From NCBI GenBank assembly GCA_016292095.1, contig JAEFAB010000007.1, forward strand, positions 1 through 41,239: DNA of 41,239 bases, in the 5' to 3' direction. Shown piece after piece: positions 1 to 10,478 of this stretch. Position numbers and translations under genes: made by a program. Source of the DNA: Eubacterium sp. GTDB lineage: Bacteria > Bacillota > Clostridia > Lachnospirales > Lachnospiraceae. The notes under the pieces are model-generated. The model was given only the letters and a program-made list of their open reading frames with translations. It did no database searches and was not told the DNA's origin. The stretch's first letter is position 1. The number at the start of each line of letters is the position of its first letter.

Positions 1-160
1 AATGACGTTAGCCATTCATCCATTACTGTTTGTTTGGAAATTGTTTTCTGCTTGAGCTTTAAACAATGTTCGCTGAAAATTTATTCTTTGAATTTTCAGG
101 GATGGTTGCTGTTCAATTATCAATGTTCTTTGCTGTTGTCTCATTTGCGACAGCCATATA

Positions 161-189
161 ATCATAACATATCGCGACAACCTTGTCAA
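161..189 (-). promoter_or_regulatory. Proximal consensus promoter (P2) of a probable rRNA operon lying left of the window
   Basis: On the minus strand, TTGACA (184-189) is followed after exactly 17 nt by TATGAT (161-166). A-rich tracts lie directly upstream, as in UP elements. The transcript would run leftward through an AT-rich leader of about 150 nt and leave the window. The leader contains a stretch around 105-132 resembling the boxA-like sequence before clostridial 16S genes (inference). Together with the second promoter about 107 bp upstream, this is the tandem layout typical of rRNA operons. No rRNA gene is visible here. Confidence 0.7.
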
Positions 190-267
190 CAACTTTTTTT
201 AAAGTTTTTTAATACTTTTTTTCAAGCTGTTTTGTTTTCGTTGCCCGCCTTTCAGCGGGCGAAGACT

Positions 268-296
268 ATATTATCATTTCAGTATTATAATGTCAA
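268..296 (-). promoter_or_regulatory. Distal consensus promoter (P1) of the same tandem pair
   Basis: On the minus strand, TTGACA (291-296), a 17-nt spacer and TAATAT (268-273) form a near-perfect sigma-70 promoter. The bases just upstream of both -35 boxes are the same (AAAAAAGTTG followed by TTGACA), so the two promoters look like duplicated units. A perfect 6-bp GC hairpin (243-248 with 255-260) sits where the P1 transcript would begin. Confidence 0.65.
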
Positions 297-548
297 CAAC
301 TTTTTTCAATTTTTTTTAATTAATTTTCACACATTTGTCTATGTCACTAAATGATGTGTTTTGTAGTCTTTTACCCCCACTATATAGTACTTCTCTTTTC
401 ATAAAAAATATCCTTTTTTTATTCCAAAGTAGCTCTTCTTTCTATATACAATATCTTTTTTTCAAATTCTTTTTTTCAATTGTATCTTATATTTGAATCT
501 TTTCTAATTGATTTCTTTTCTTTTTTCACATTGATACTCTTTTAATCG

Positions 549-580
549 AAAAAAAAAGACCATCGATATTTCGATGATCT
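549..580 (-). terminator. Intrinsic terminator after tRNA-Ser
   Basis: Read on the minus strand, a 10-bp stem (580-571 with 566-557, one G-U pair, loop AATA) is followed directly by a run of about nine T. It begins five bases past the tRNA 3' end. Confidence 0.85.
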
Positions 581-584
581 TTAA

Positions 585-672
585 CGGAGAAGGAGGGATT
601 TGAACCCTCGCGCCGCGCAAACGACCTACACCCTTAGCAGGGGCGCCTCTTCAGCCACTTGAGTACTTCTCC
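585..672 (-). tRNA. tRNA-Ser (anticodon GCU)
   Basis: The minus strand folds into a class II tRNA. The acceptor stem is GGAGAAG paired with CTTCTCC, the D-arm is typical, and the anticodon loop CTGCTAA gives anticodon GCT, which reads AGC/AGU serine codons. It has the long variable arm of tRNA-Ser, a GGTTCAAATCC T-arm and discriminator G. The 3' CCA is not encoded. Its own consensus promoter lies upstream and a terminator directly downstream, so it is a monocistronic unit. Confidence 0.95.
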
Positions 673-723
673 TTGCCTGATTCCTAAAACGGTATTCAGT
701 TACACTTTTGCAGTGCAAAACTA

Positions 724-752
724 ATTATAATATAGCACCTTACATTTGTCAA
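724..752 (-). promoter_or_regulatory. Consensus promoter of tRNA-Ser
   Basis: TTGACA (747-752), a 17-nt spacer and TATAAT (724-729) on the minus strand give a perfect sigma-70 consensus, about 50 nt upstream of the mature tRNA 5' end. Confidence 0.85.
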
Positions 753-781
753 ATACTTCTTATATAATACCTTCTTATAAC

Positions 782-812
782 AAGAAAAGAACTCACAAGG
801 AGTCCTTTTCTT
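782..812 (-). terminator. Hairpin after the zinc-ribbon/YARHG gene
   Basis: A 13-bp inverted repeat with a 5-nt loop lies just past the stop codon of the 818-1930 gene. The 3' arm ends in a T-rich stretch (TTCTTTTCTT), so it probably terminates that gene before the tRNA-Ser promoter. Confidence 0.65.
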
Positions 813-817
813 CTATA

Positions 818-1930
818 TTAATAACGATATCTCATTACATTAATATAATCGGAAGCTGAAAAATCTGCTGCCTTTCCTGTATCGCCAATCAGGTATGCTT
901 CATAATAATTCTGCCATCCTAATAGATTCTGTACATTCTTTTTCTCTACAGACGATAACATTCCTTCTACGGTTGCTGTACTGATTCCTTTATCTGTATA
1001 CCATGACGTAGAGTTGAAATATCCTCTGAGAGATGCTGTTTTAAAGTGTGCACCATATCTCGCATAAATTTCATTTCTTGCAATAATACATAATGCATAT
1101 CGATCTACATCTGAAATTGGTAGTTCTGCGAAAGGATCTACTCTGCACTCATATAAATCAGAATCACTAATTGCAAATTCTAAATAAGACGCATTTCGAA
1201 CACTTGGAAGCATTGAAACTCCACCTGAACGAGATCCGGATTTCTTCTTCTTTACCGGTTTTTTCGCTTTGGAAATAGAAATTCCGTAGCGCTTAATATT
1301 CTTTTCCAGTTTTGGTTTCAGTTTGCTGAGTTTCTTTAAATTTCCGGATATTAATGCATCATCATAATAATCCAATAATTTTGATACTTTCTTCTTATAT
1401 TTCTTTACTTTCTTATTTCCGGTTACTCCCTTACGGGTTGCATTCTTATTTGCACTGCTAAATCGTTTCTTATACTGCTTGTATAATTCTTTTGCAAAGC
1501 CAATTTTTTCTGCTTTATTTTCAGTTACCGGTTCTTTTGTCGTTTGTGGCACAGTTGTTACTTCTACGGTTGTAGTTTCCTCAACTGTTGTTTCTTCCGT
1601 TGTTACTTCTACGGTTTTTTCTACCGCTTCCTCTTTTTTGTTACCATTATAAATAAATACAGCGGCAACAACTGCTGCAATAATTCCTACTAAAAATATG
1701 CAGGCTACAATTACTGCCAAAAGTGTTTTCTCGTTTCCCCCTTTTCCTCCGGTTCCACTATTTCCATTGTTTCCGTTGGAATAGTTAGAATAGTTGTTTC
1801 CGGTTTGTTCCATCTGGATTTGTTTATTATCCCCTGAGATAATATCCGTTAAATCAACTTTTGCTCCACAGCTTGTACAGAAAGAATCCCCTTCACCAAG
1901 TTTGCCTCCACAGTTTCTACAATATGCCAT
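818..1930 (-). CDS. Zinc-ribbon membrane protein with C-terminal YARHG domain
   Basis: A 370-residue protein of unknown function. An N-terminal zinc ribbon has C4/C7 and C18/C21 in CxxC pairs, as in zinc_ribbon_2 proteins. A Gly/Asn-rich stretch follows, then one hydrophobic segment (about 69-94), a Thr/Glu-rich linker (about 102-137), a very basic Lys-rich region, and a C-terminal domain with IARNEIYARYG and FNSTSWYT, matching the YARHG family. The layout suggests a cytosolic metal-binding head, a single membrane pass and an extracellular domain, possibly near the wall; this is inference from topology and family. The ATG is preceded by AGGAGA. It lies 27 bp downstream of the amidase gene on the same strand and may be cotranscribed with it. 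Confidence 0.85.
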   Translation of the reverse strand: MAYCRNCGGKLGEGDSFCTSCGAKVDLTDIISGDNKQIQMEQTGNNYSNYSNGNNGNSGTGGKGGNEKTLLAVIVACIFLVGIIAAVVAAVFIYNGNKKEEAVEKTVEVTTEETTVEETTTVEVTTVPQTTKEPVTENKAEKIGFAKELYKQYKKRFSSANKNATRKGVTGNKKVKKYKKKVSKLLDYYDDALISGNLKKLSKLKPKLEKNIKRYGISISKAKKPVKKKKSGSRSGGVSMLPSVRNASYLEFAISDSDLYECRVDPFAELPISDVDRYALCIIARNEIYARYGAHFKTASLRGYFNSTSWYTDKGISTATVEGMLSSVEKKNVQNLLGWQNYYEAYLIGDTGKAADFSASDYINVMRYRY

Positions 1931-1957
1931 AAGTTCTCCTTTCTTGTCCTTTGTACT

Positions 1958-3019
1958 TTACCCGAAATAATCCGCCAATCCGTTTACAATTCCAACTACA
2001 ATTTTGTCTTGATATTCCTCAGAAGCTAATAATTTATCTTCTGTAGGATTAGACATATAGCCCATTTCAATAATTGTTACCGGAACCTGACTCCAATTAA
2101 TTCCACTCATCGTGTCTGTTTCCCATACATACTCCTTATGAGCTCCTGTTGAAGCCACCATATTGTCCAAAATACATTCTGATAATCTTTTACTGTCTGC
2201 ATAGATTTCTTTACAATATGGGCTGGATGAAGTAGGACAAATTGTCATCATTCCCTGTGCTCCCGAATTTTCAGATCCATTGGCATGAATTCGAAGAAAC
2301 GCATCCGCTTCCGCTTCATTTGCAATTGCTGCTCTTTCTGAGTTACTCATGTCTACATCATTAGATTCTCTACACATAATTACCTGATAGCCCTTTTTTT
2401 CCAAAGCACTTTTCAGTTTCTTAGAGACTATAAGATTTAATTCATATTCACTCAATCCACTGGCAACACCTGCAGTACCTGAAGTTACTTTTGCCTTCTT
2501 CTCTGATGCTCCGGGTGCAATAGGTTCTAACTCATTGTTTCCGTGACTTTGGTGTCCTGCATCAATACAGATCACCTTACCATTTCCATTATAACTTTTT
2601 TCTTTGATACTTTTTTGTTTTTTCTTCTTTTCTTTTTCTTTTTTCTTCCTTTTTTCTTCTAATTTCTGATATCCCTCTTTTGTTATAAGAAATTCAGAAT
2701 TTATGTAAGCATATTTCTTTTGATAGATTATTTTGGTCCAATCCCCTTCTTCCGCAACGCAAACAACTTCCGTTCCGTAATCCACAGTATCCAAGATATC
2801 AAATTCTTTTCCGGCTCCGCTACGAATATGAACGCTATCATCCGTTACACGGACATAGGTCTCCAATTCTGTAGTAATTTCTTCCGTCGTTACAATTTCT
2901 TCTGTTGTTTCTTCATGAATAGTACTTTTCTGTTCTTTTTTAACTTCCTTCTGATTTCCACAGGAAGTTATTAACATACTCAGTATTATCATTGACATTA
3001 TAATAATATACTTTTTCAT
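1958..3019 (-). CDS. Lipoprotein N-acetylmuramoyl-L-alanine amidase with SH3 domain
   Basis: Cell-wall hydrolase that cleaves the bond between muramic acid and L-alanine. The start chosen is the ATG at 3019, preceded by AGGAGCAGT, because it opens directly with a lipoprotein signal peptide ([10 protein letters not shown]..., lipobox ITSC, lipidated Cys20). A longer frame reaching 3091 would overlap the upstream gene and hide the signal. After a Thr/Glu-rich linker come a bacterial SH3 domain (about 55-110), a Lys-rich charged segment, and an Amidase_3 catalytic domain. Its zinc and catalytic residues are visible in DAGH, SEYELN, RIHANG and IIEMGYMSN. It starts 13 bp after the fumarase beta gene. 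Role in wall remodelling is inferred; substrate specificity cannot be read. Confidence 0.9.
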   Translation of the reverse strand: MKKYIIIMSMIILSMLITSCGNQKEVKKEQKSTIHEETTEEIVTTEEITTELETYVRVTDDSVHIRSGAGKEFDILDTVDYGTEVVCVAEEGDWTKIIYQKKYAYINSEFLITKEGYQKLEEKRKKKEKEKKKKQKSIKEKSYNGNGKVICIDAGHQSHGNNELEPIAPGASEKKAKVTSGTAGVASGLSEYELNLIVSKKLKSALEKKGYQVIMCRESNDVDMSNSERAAIANEAEADAFLRIHANGSENSGAQGMMTICPTSSSPYCKEIYADSKRLSECILDNMVASTGAHKEYVWETDTMSGINWSQVPVTIIEMGYMSNPTEDKLLASEEYQDKIVVGIVNGLADYFG

Positions 3020-3032
3020 ACTGCTCCTTTTA

Positions 3033-3584
3033 TTACTCTCTGTTATATTCCTTAATTGCAGTTTCATATAAATTATTTCCCTGACTATCAATTACAACTA
3101 TAGCAGGTAAATTTTCTACCTTTAATTCACGAATTGCTTCTGTCCCTAAATCTTCGTATGCAATAACTTTACTTTCCTTAATACACTTTGACAAAATTGC
3201 TCCGGCTCCGCCGACTGCAGCAAAATACACTGCGCCATTTCTAACAATTCCGTCGATAACAGCCTGAGAGCGTTTTCCTTTTCCAATCATTCCCTTTAGA
3301 CCTAAATCCAGCAAATCCGGTGCATATTTGTCCATACGGCTGGCTGTAGTTGGTCCTGCCGAACCAATCGGTCTTCCTTCTCTTGCCGGTGATGGTCCCA
3401 TATAATAGATAATATTATTTTCCATATTGATTGGAAGTTCTTTTCCTTCAGCTAATGCTTCAGCCATTCGTTTATGTGCTGCATCTCTGGCTGTATAAAT
3501 TGTTCCTGTAATATATACATAATCTCCGCTTTTTAATTCTTTTGCTACTGATGGATTTAGTGGTGCCTGAATATTCTGATTCAT
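3033..3584 (-). CDS. Class I fumarate hydratase, beta subunit (C-terminal domain)
   Basis: This 183-residue protein matches the C-terminal swivelling domain of iron-sulfur fumarases (FumA/FumB type), encoded separately as is usual in anaerobes. Visible hallmarks are [18 protein letters not shown], where substrate-binding residues lie, and the GKGKRS loop. With the alpha subunit it reversibly hydrates fumarate to L-malate. The homologous tartrate dehydratase (TtdAB) has the same architecture and cannot be fully excluded by eye. The alpha subunit gene lies about 100 bp upstream on the same strand. Confidence 0.92.
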   Translation of the reverse strand: MNQNIQAPLNPSVAKELKSGDYVYITGTIYTARDAAHKRMAEALAEGKELPINMENNIIYYMGPSPAREGRPIGSAGPTTASRMDKYAPDLLDLGLKGMIGKGKRSQAVIDGIVRNGAVYFAAVGGAGAILSKCIKESKVIAYEDLGTEAIRELKVENLPAIVVIDSQGNNLYETAIKEYNRE

Positions 3585-3686
3585 TTTTTTCCCTCTCTTT
3601 GTTCTGAAATCAACACTATATTTTGTGTTATTTATTATGAGTTTCTTCCTATTATAATGTATTTCTTTTTACCTCTATATCTAGTT

Positions 3687-4529
3687 CTATAATGTTCTAC
3701 TCACGTGACGGTTTACATGGCAACAAATATTAATTGCAACCGGTAACCCTGCAATGTGTGTCGGATAAGTTTCAACATTGACAGCTAATGCTGTTTTTGT
3801 TCCACCTAAACCACCCGGTCCAATACCAAGCTTATTGATTTTTTCTAACAGTTCTTCTTCTAATTCTTTTACATATCCAATTTCAGAATTTGAATCGGCC
3901 GGTCTTGCCAATGCTTTCTTTGCAAGAAAGGCACATTTTTCAAAAGTTCCTCCGATTCCTACACCAACTACCATTGGCGGGCAGGCATTTGGACCTGCAT
4001 CTCTCACTGCTGATAAAACTGCTTCTTTTACTCCTTCAATTCCGTCTGCAGGTTTCAACATAAAGACTTTACTCATGTTTTCACTACCAAAACCTTTTGG
4101 AGCAACGGTAATTTTTACATTTTCTCCCGGAACAATGCTGTAATGAATGACTGCCGGTGTATTGTCTTTTGTATTTTCACGGATAATCGGATCTTTTACT
4201 ACTGATTTTCTGAGGAATCCTTCTACATATCCCTGACGAACACCTTCATTAATAGCATCCTCCAGCTGTTCTCCTTCAAAATGAACATCCTGACCGATTT
4301 CAATAAACACAACGGCCATTCCGGTATCCTGACAAATTGGAATCATATCTTCTGATGCAATTTTCAAGTTTTCATCCAACTGTCCTAAAATCTGTTTTCC
4401 CAAAGGGGATTCTTCCTGTTCTTTTGCCTGATGAAATACCTTTAACATATCTTCTGACAAATAATGATTTGCTTCGATACACATTTCTTTAATATTTTTT
4501 GTAATTTCATTTGTATTAATTGTTCTCAT
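3687..4529 (-). CDS. Class I fumarate hydratase, alpha subunit (4Fe-4S catalytic part)
   Basis: A 280-residue iron-sulfur lyase subunit. The cysteines expected to hold the 4Fe-4S cluster appear in ICQDTGMA, GPNACPPMVVG and INICCHVNRH. The start at 4529 (MRTINTNEI) is favoured because AGGAGG precedes it; an in-frame ATG seven codons upstream lacks such a site. With the beta subunit it forms the oxygen-sensitive fumarase that links fumarate and malate in the incomplete TCA pathway of fermenters. A related alternative is L(+)-tartrate dehydratase alpha. A terminator hairpin separates it from gyrA upstream. Confidence 0.92.
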   Translation of the reverse strand: MRTINTNEITKNIKEMCIEANHYLSEDMLKVFHQAKEQEESPLGKQILGQLDENLKIASEDMIPICQDTGMAVVFIEIGQDVHFEGEQLEDAINEGVRQGYVEGFLRKSVVKDPIIRENTKDNTPAVIHYSIVPGENVKITVAPKGFGSENMSKVFMLKPADGIEGVKEAVLSAVRDAGPNACPPMVVGVGIGGTFEKCAFLAKKALARPADSNSEIGYVKELEEELLEKINKLGIGPGGLGGTKTALAVNVETYPTHIAGLPVAINICCHVNRHVSRTL

Positions 4530-4579
4530 TGTTCCTCCTACTGAATCCATTTACTATTTTCCTCGTCGTGTGAACAAGA

Positions 4580-4601
4580 AAGGCGACTAATCAGTCGCCT
4601 T
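4580..4601 (-). terminator. Hairpin downstream of gyrA
   Basis: A perfect 9-bp inverted repeat (AAGGCGACT / AGTCGCCTT) with a 4-nt loop lies about 20 bp past the gyrA stop. On the minus strand the stem is followed by TTCTTG, a weak U-tract, so termination may be partial. Confidence 0.65.
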
Positions 4602-4622
4602 ATAAAAGAATTCTAAAATTCT

Positions 4623-7172
4623 TTATTCTTCTGCAGTTTCCTGCTCAGATTCTTCATTATTTTCTTCCTCTTCTTTTGCAAGACGTTCTGCTTCTCTGGC
4701 AGCTTCTTCTGCGTCTGCTTTCGTAACACTTTCCATAACTTTCGTCATGCTGGCTACAACAATATCTTTTCCTGCACCGGTGTTCATTAATTTCACACCC
4801 AGTGTTACTCTTCCAAGGACTGAAATATCATCAACAAACATTCTGATTACAATACCTTCATTGGTAATCATCATTACTTCGTTTCCGTCATTCACTGCTT
4901 TTGCACCAACAACCTCACCGGTTTTGTCTGAAATCTTATAACATTTCACACCCTTACCGCCACGGTTCTGAAGTTTGAAGTCAGTAAATGGTGTTCTTTT
5001 ACCCATTCCGTTTGCTGATACAATTAAAATGCATTCTCCATCTTTTTCAAACTGCATTGAAATTACTTCATCATCCGGTTTTAATTCGATACCACGAACA
5101 CCCATTGCGGAACGTCCTGTTTCGCGGACATCCTGCTCACTGAATTTGATTGCCTGTCCGTTCTTTGTTACAAGAAGGATATTATCCTGATTATCGGAAA
5201 TTGCTACATCAATCAACGCATCATCTTCACGAAGAGTGATTGCCTGAATACCGCTCTTGCGGATATTTACATAAGCATTCAAAGGTGTCTTCTTAATTGT
5301 ACCTTTCTTTGTAGCCATAATCAGATATTTATCATCTTCAAATTCTTTCATTTCTACCATTGCAGAAATTTTTTCACCCGGCTGCAACTGCAAAAGATTT
5401 ACAATTGCCATTCCTCTCGCTGCTATTCCAGCTTCAGGTATTTCATATGCTTTTAACTTATAAATTCTTCCGGTATTTGTAAGGAATAAAATATAATCAT
5501 GGGTTGAAACCATAAATAAATCACGCATAAAGTCATTATTAATGGTCTGCATTCCCTTAATTCCTTTACCACCACGATTCTGTGATTTGAAATTATCCAC
5601 AGACATTCTCTTAATATATCCAAGATTTGTCATTGCAATTACAATATCTTCCCTTGGAATTAAATCTTCGTCAGATAAATCGCCGATATTATGACCAATC
5701 TTTGTACGACGATCATCACCGAATTTTTCGCGAATTACTAAGATTTCTTCTTTAATTACTGTTAATAACTTCTTTTCATCTGCAAGAATAGACTTTAAGT
5801 AATCAATACGCTTCATTAATTCAGCATACTCTGCCTCTAAGTCTTCACGCGCTAAACCTGTTAACTGACGCAATCTCATATCAACAATCGCCTGAGACTG
5901 TGCTTCAGATAATCCGAAGCGTTCCATTAAACTGTTCTTTGCATCCTGTGTTGTATGAGATGCACGAATTAATTTAATTACTTCATCAATATGATCTAAA
6001 GCAATTAATAATCCCTTGATAATATGTGCGCGCTCTTCTGCTTTATTTAATTCAAACTTTGTTCTTCTTGTTACAACATCCTTCTGGTGATTCAAATATT
6101 CTACAAGCATCTGATGGAGATTTAATACTTTTGGTTCTCCATTAACCAATGCAAGCATAATAACACCAAAGGAATCCTGAAGCTGTGTATGCTTATAAAG
6201 CTGATTTAACAAAACATTGGCATTGGCATCGCGACGTACTTCAATTACTACGCGAGTACCTTCCTGATCGGATTCATCACGTAAGTCCGTAATACCATCA
6301 ATTTTCTTTTCTTTATGAAGCATAGCGATTTTTTCAACCAGCTTTGCCTTATTTACCATATATGGAAGCTCAGTAATAATAATCTGACTCTTTCCGTTTT
6401 CCATTGTTTCAATTTCTGAGACAGCACGGGTTACAATTTTACCACGTCCGGTACGATAAGCTTCTTCAATACCATGACGTCCTAAAATCACACCACCGGT
6501 TGGATAATCTGGTCCTTTAATGACATCCATTAACTCTTCAATGGATGTTTCTCTGTCTTCATCAACTTTATTATCAATAATCTTAACAACACCATCAATT
6601 GTTTCTCTTAAATTGTGTGGTGGGATATTTGTTGCCATACCTACGGCGATACCACTGGTACCATTAACCAGTAAGTTTGGAAATCTTGCAGGAAGTACTG
6701 TCGGTTCTTTTTCTGTTTCGTCAAAGTTTGGTACGAATTCAACCGTATCTTTATTAATATCTGCAACCATTTCCATGGAAATCTTGCTGAGACGTGCTTC
6801 TGTGTATCGCATCGCTGCAGCGCCGTCTCCGTCTTCGGAACCAAAGTTTCCGTGACCATCAATTAATGGAGCACGCATATTCCAATCCTGTGCCATATTA
6901 ACCAATGCACCATAAATAGAACTATCACCGTGCGGATGGAATTTACCCATGGTATCACCGACGATACGGGCACATTTACGATGTGGCTTATCCGGACCGT
7001 TATTTAATTCAACCATGGAATAAAGAACTCTTCGCTGTACCGGTTTCAAACCATCTCTTACATCCGGCAACGCACGTGCTGCAATAACGCTCATTGCGTA
7101 ATCAATATAAGAGGTTTCCATGGTCTCTTTCAAATCGACTTCGGTTATTCGATCAAAAATATTATCTTCCAT
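4623..7172 (-). CDS. gyrA: DNA gyrase subunit A
   Basis: The 849-residue breakage-reunion subunit of gyrase, which with GyrB introduces negative supercoils. The catalytic tyrosine is Y123 in AAMRYTEARLS. The N-terminal winged-helix/tower domains and the C-terminal beta-pinwheel are complete. A GyrA-box-like QNRGGKG occurs twice in the C-terminal domain (canonical box QRRGGKG). It ends in an acidic tail. In the quinolone pocket HGDSSIYG (81-88), the serine equivalent to E. coli S83 is kept, but the acidic residue (D87) is glycine. It begins 10 bp after gyrB, and the two are surely cotranscribed. Confidence 0.98.
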   Translation of the reverse strand: MEDNIFDRITEVDLKETMETSYIDYAMSVIAARALPDVRDGLKPVQRRVLYSMVELNNGPDKPHRKCARIVGDTMGKFHPHGDSSIYGALVNMAQDWNMRAPLIDGHGNFGSEDGDGAAAMRYTEARLSKISMEMVADINKDTVEFVPNFDETEKEPTVLPARFPNLLVNGTSGIAVGMATNIPPHNLRETIDGVVKIIDNKVDEDRETSIEELMDVIKGPDYPTGGVILGRHGIEEAYRTGRGKIVTRAVSEIETMENGKSQIIITELPYMVNKAKLVEKIAMLHKEKKIDGITDLRDESDQEGTRVVIEVRRDANANVLLNQLYKHTQLQDSFGVIMLALVNGEPKVLNLHQMLVEYLNHQKDVVTRRTKFELNKAEERAHIIKGLLIALDHIDEVIKLIRASHTTQDAKNSLMERFGLSEAQSQAIVDMRLRQLTGLAREDLEAEYAELMKRIDYLKSILADEKKLLTVIKEEILVIREKFGDDRRTKIGHNIGDLSDEDLIPREDIVIAMTNLGYIKRMSVDNFKSQNRGGKGIKGMQTINNDFMRDLFMVSTHDYILFLTNTGRIYKLKAYEIPEAGIAARGMAIVNLLQLQPGEKISAMVEMKEFEDDKYLIMATKKGTIKKTPLNAYVNIRKSGIQAITLREDDALIDVAISDNQDNILLVTKNGQAIKFSEQDVRETGRSAMGVRGIELKPDDEVISMQFEKDGECILIVSANGMGKRTPFTDFKLQNRGGKGVKCYKISDKTGEVVGAKAVNDGNEVMMITNEGIVIRMFVDDISVLGRVTLGVKLMNTGAGKDIVVASMTKVMESVTKADAEEAAREAERLAKEEEENNEESEQETAEE

Positions 7173-7182
7173 TTTTTACCTC

Positions 7183-9129
<1,947 letters not shown>

Positions 9130-9160
9130 TCAAATTTTCAAGACCTTCTTGTCTTATCAA

Positions 9161-10249
9161 TTAAACTGTTTTTTCCTGAACGGTTCCCTCAGATACTTGA
9201 AATACTTTATTAATTTCAAATCTGTTTTCAATAAATTCATCCAAACCCGTACATGTAATCAAAGTCTGTATTTCATCCAGACTTTGTAGCAAGTGATTTT
9301 GTCTGTTGGAATCCAATTCAGACAAGACGTCATCCAACAGTAATACAGGTGTATCATGAATTAACTCTTTCACTAACTCAATTTCAGCCAGCTTTAATGA
9401 TAAAGCAACTGTTCTCTTCTGCCCCTGACTTCCATAAGTTCTGATATTCATATCTCCGTTAAAAAATAAAATATCATCTCGATGAGGACCTACAGAAGTA
9501 GTTTTATATTTGATATCTTTTTCTCTATTTTCAATAATTTTCTCGTAGAGTTCATTCCCTTCGCAATTCTTATGATAATAGATTTCAAGATTTTCCTTTT
9601 GATTTGTTAATTTATTATGGATTGGTTTAATAATCTCGCTAATATTTTCAATAAAACTTTCTCTTCGTTCAATAATCTTTCTTCCGTATTCTGCCAGCTG
9701 CATGTCCCACACATCCAATGTATCTTTCAAATCCGGCTTAAAATACAAATCTTTCAAAAGCTTATTTCTCTGACTTAAAATTTTATTGTAATTCATCAGA
9801 TTATAGACATAAATTTTATCTAACTGACAAAGTTCTATATCAATAAATCTTCTTCTTTCCGCCGGACCGTTTTTAATAATATTCAAATCTTCCGGTGAAA
9901 AAAAGATAACATTGAAAAGTCCAAATAATTCACTGGCTTTTTTGATTGGAATTCCATCAATTGCAATCCCTTTTGTTTTATTTCTTCGAAGATGAATATC
10001 AATTCGATGTTCCCGATCCTTTTTATCAATATATATTTTGACATGTCCTTCTTCTTCATTCAGACGAATCAGTTCAACATCTTTGCTGCTTCGATGAGAT
10101 TTTGTTGTACTGCAAATATAGATTGCTTCCAATATATTTGTTTTTCCCTGAGCATTGTCTCCATACAAAATATTTGTATTGGAATCCAAATCCAGGCTGA
10201 GTGAATTATAATTTCTAAAATTGCTTAATTCAATTTTCTTAACTTTCAT
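9161..10249 (-). CDS. recF: DNA replication and repair protein RecF
   Basis: A 362-residue SMC-like ATPase that helps load RecA at single-strand gaps together with RecO and RecR. The Walker A motif is YGDNAQGKTN, the ABC signature is YGSQGQKRT, and the Walker B/D-loop is LLLDDVLSELD. Its ATG overlaps the stop codon of the S4 gene by one base (TAATG), which indicates translational coupling. Gene order dnaA-dnaN-S4-recF-gyrB-gyrA is the classical Firmicutes arrangement. Confidence 0.97.
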   Translation of the reverse strand: MKVKKIELSNFRNYNSLSLDLDSNTNILYGDNAQGKTNILEAIYICSTTKSHRSSKDVELIRLNEEEGHVKIYIDKKDREHRIDIHLRRNKTKGIAIDGIPIKKASELFGLFNVIFFSPEDLNIIKNGPAERRRFIDIELCQLDKIYVYNLMNYNKILSQRNKLLKDLYFKPDLKDTLDVWDMQLAEYGRKIIERRESFIENISEIIKPIHNKLTNQKENLEIYYHKNCEGNELYEKIIENREKDIKYKTTSVGPHRDDILFFNGDMNIRTYGSQGQKRTVALSLKLAEIELVKELIHDTPVLLLDDVLSELDSNRQNHLLQSLDEIQTLITCTGLDEFIENRFEINKVFQVSEGTVQEKTV

Positions 10250-10452
10250 TATTTAACTGTCACTACTTCTCCTTCAAATTCAAAGGTATCTCCCGGATAA
10301 AGTTTCTTCCCTCTTCGGGTATCCACTTCACCGTTTACCTTTACCTGACCATCCTGGATTACAAATTTTGCATCCACTCCTGATCCTACCAGACCGGCTA
10401 ATTTCAATGCCTGCCCTAATTTTATAAATTCATCTTTAATTGTGATTTCCAT
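10249..10452 (-). CDS. yaaA: S4-domain RNA-binding protein YaaA (RlbA)
   Basis: A 67-residue single-domain S4 protein. The core FIKLGQALKLAGLVGSG...VNGEVDTRRGKKLYPGD is the S4 RNA-binding fold. The B. subtilis orthologue at the same place is linked to large-subunit ribosome assembly (established family knowledge). It sits 26 bp after dnaN and overlaps recF by one base, so it is part of the dnaN-recF transcript. Confidence 0.93.
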   Translation of the reverse strand: MEITIKDEFIKLGQALKLAGLVGSGVDAKFVIQDGQVKVNGEVDTRRGKKLYPGDTFEFEGEVVTVK

Positions 10453-10478
10453 TTTTTCCTCTTTTAGTTTCTTTCTTA

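Larger units (their letters stand above)
1..584. other. Non-coding region upstream of a probable rRNA operon
   Basis: Apart from the two leftward promoters, the GC hairpin at 243-260 and the tRNA terminator at its right end, I see no gene. A 106-codon open frame on the plus strand (34-354) crosses both promoters, has no ribosome binding site and encodes a Phe/Leu-rich low-complexity peptide, so it is not accepted. Positions 380-540 are T-rich sequence without recognisable features. Confidence 0.6.

Noticed and set aside
34..354. 106-codon open frame at the left end
   Set aside because: Low-complexity Phe/Leu-rich translation, no ribosome binding site, and it overlaps both strong leftward promoters.
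3692..3716. TCACGTGA core at the end of the fumarase alpha gene as a parS site
   Set aside because: Only the central 8 bp match; the flanks differ from the 16-bp parS consensus, and the match is explained by the codons of NRHVSRTL.
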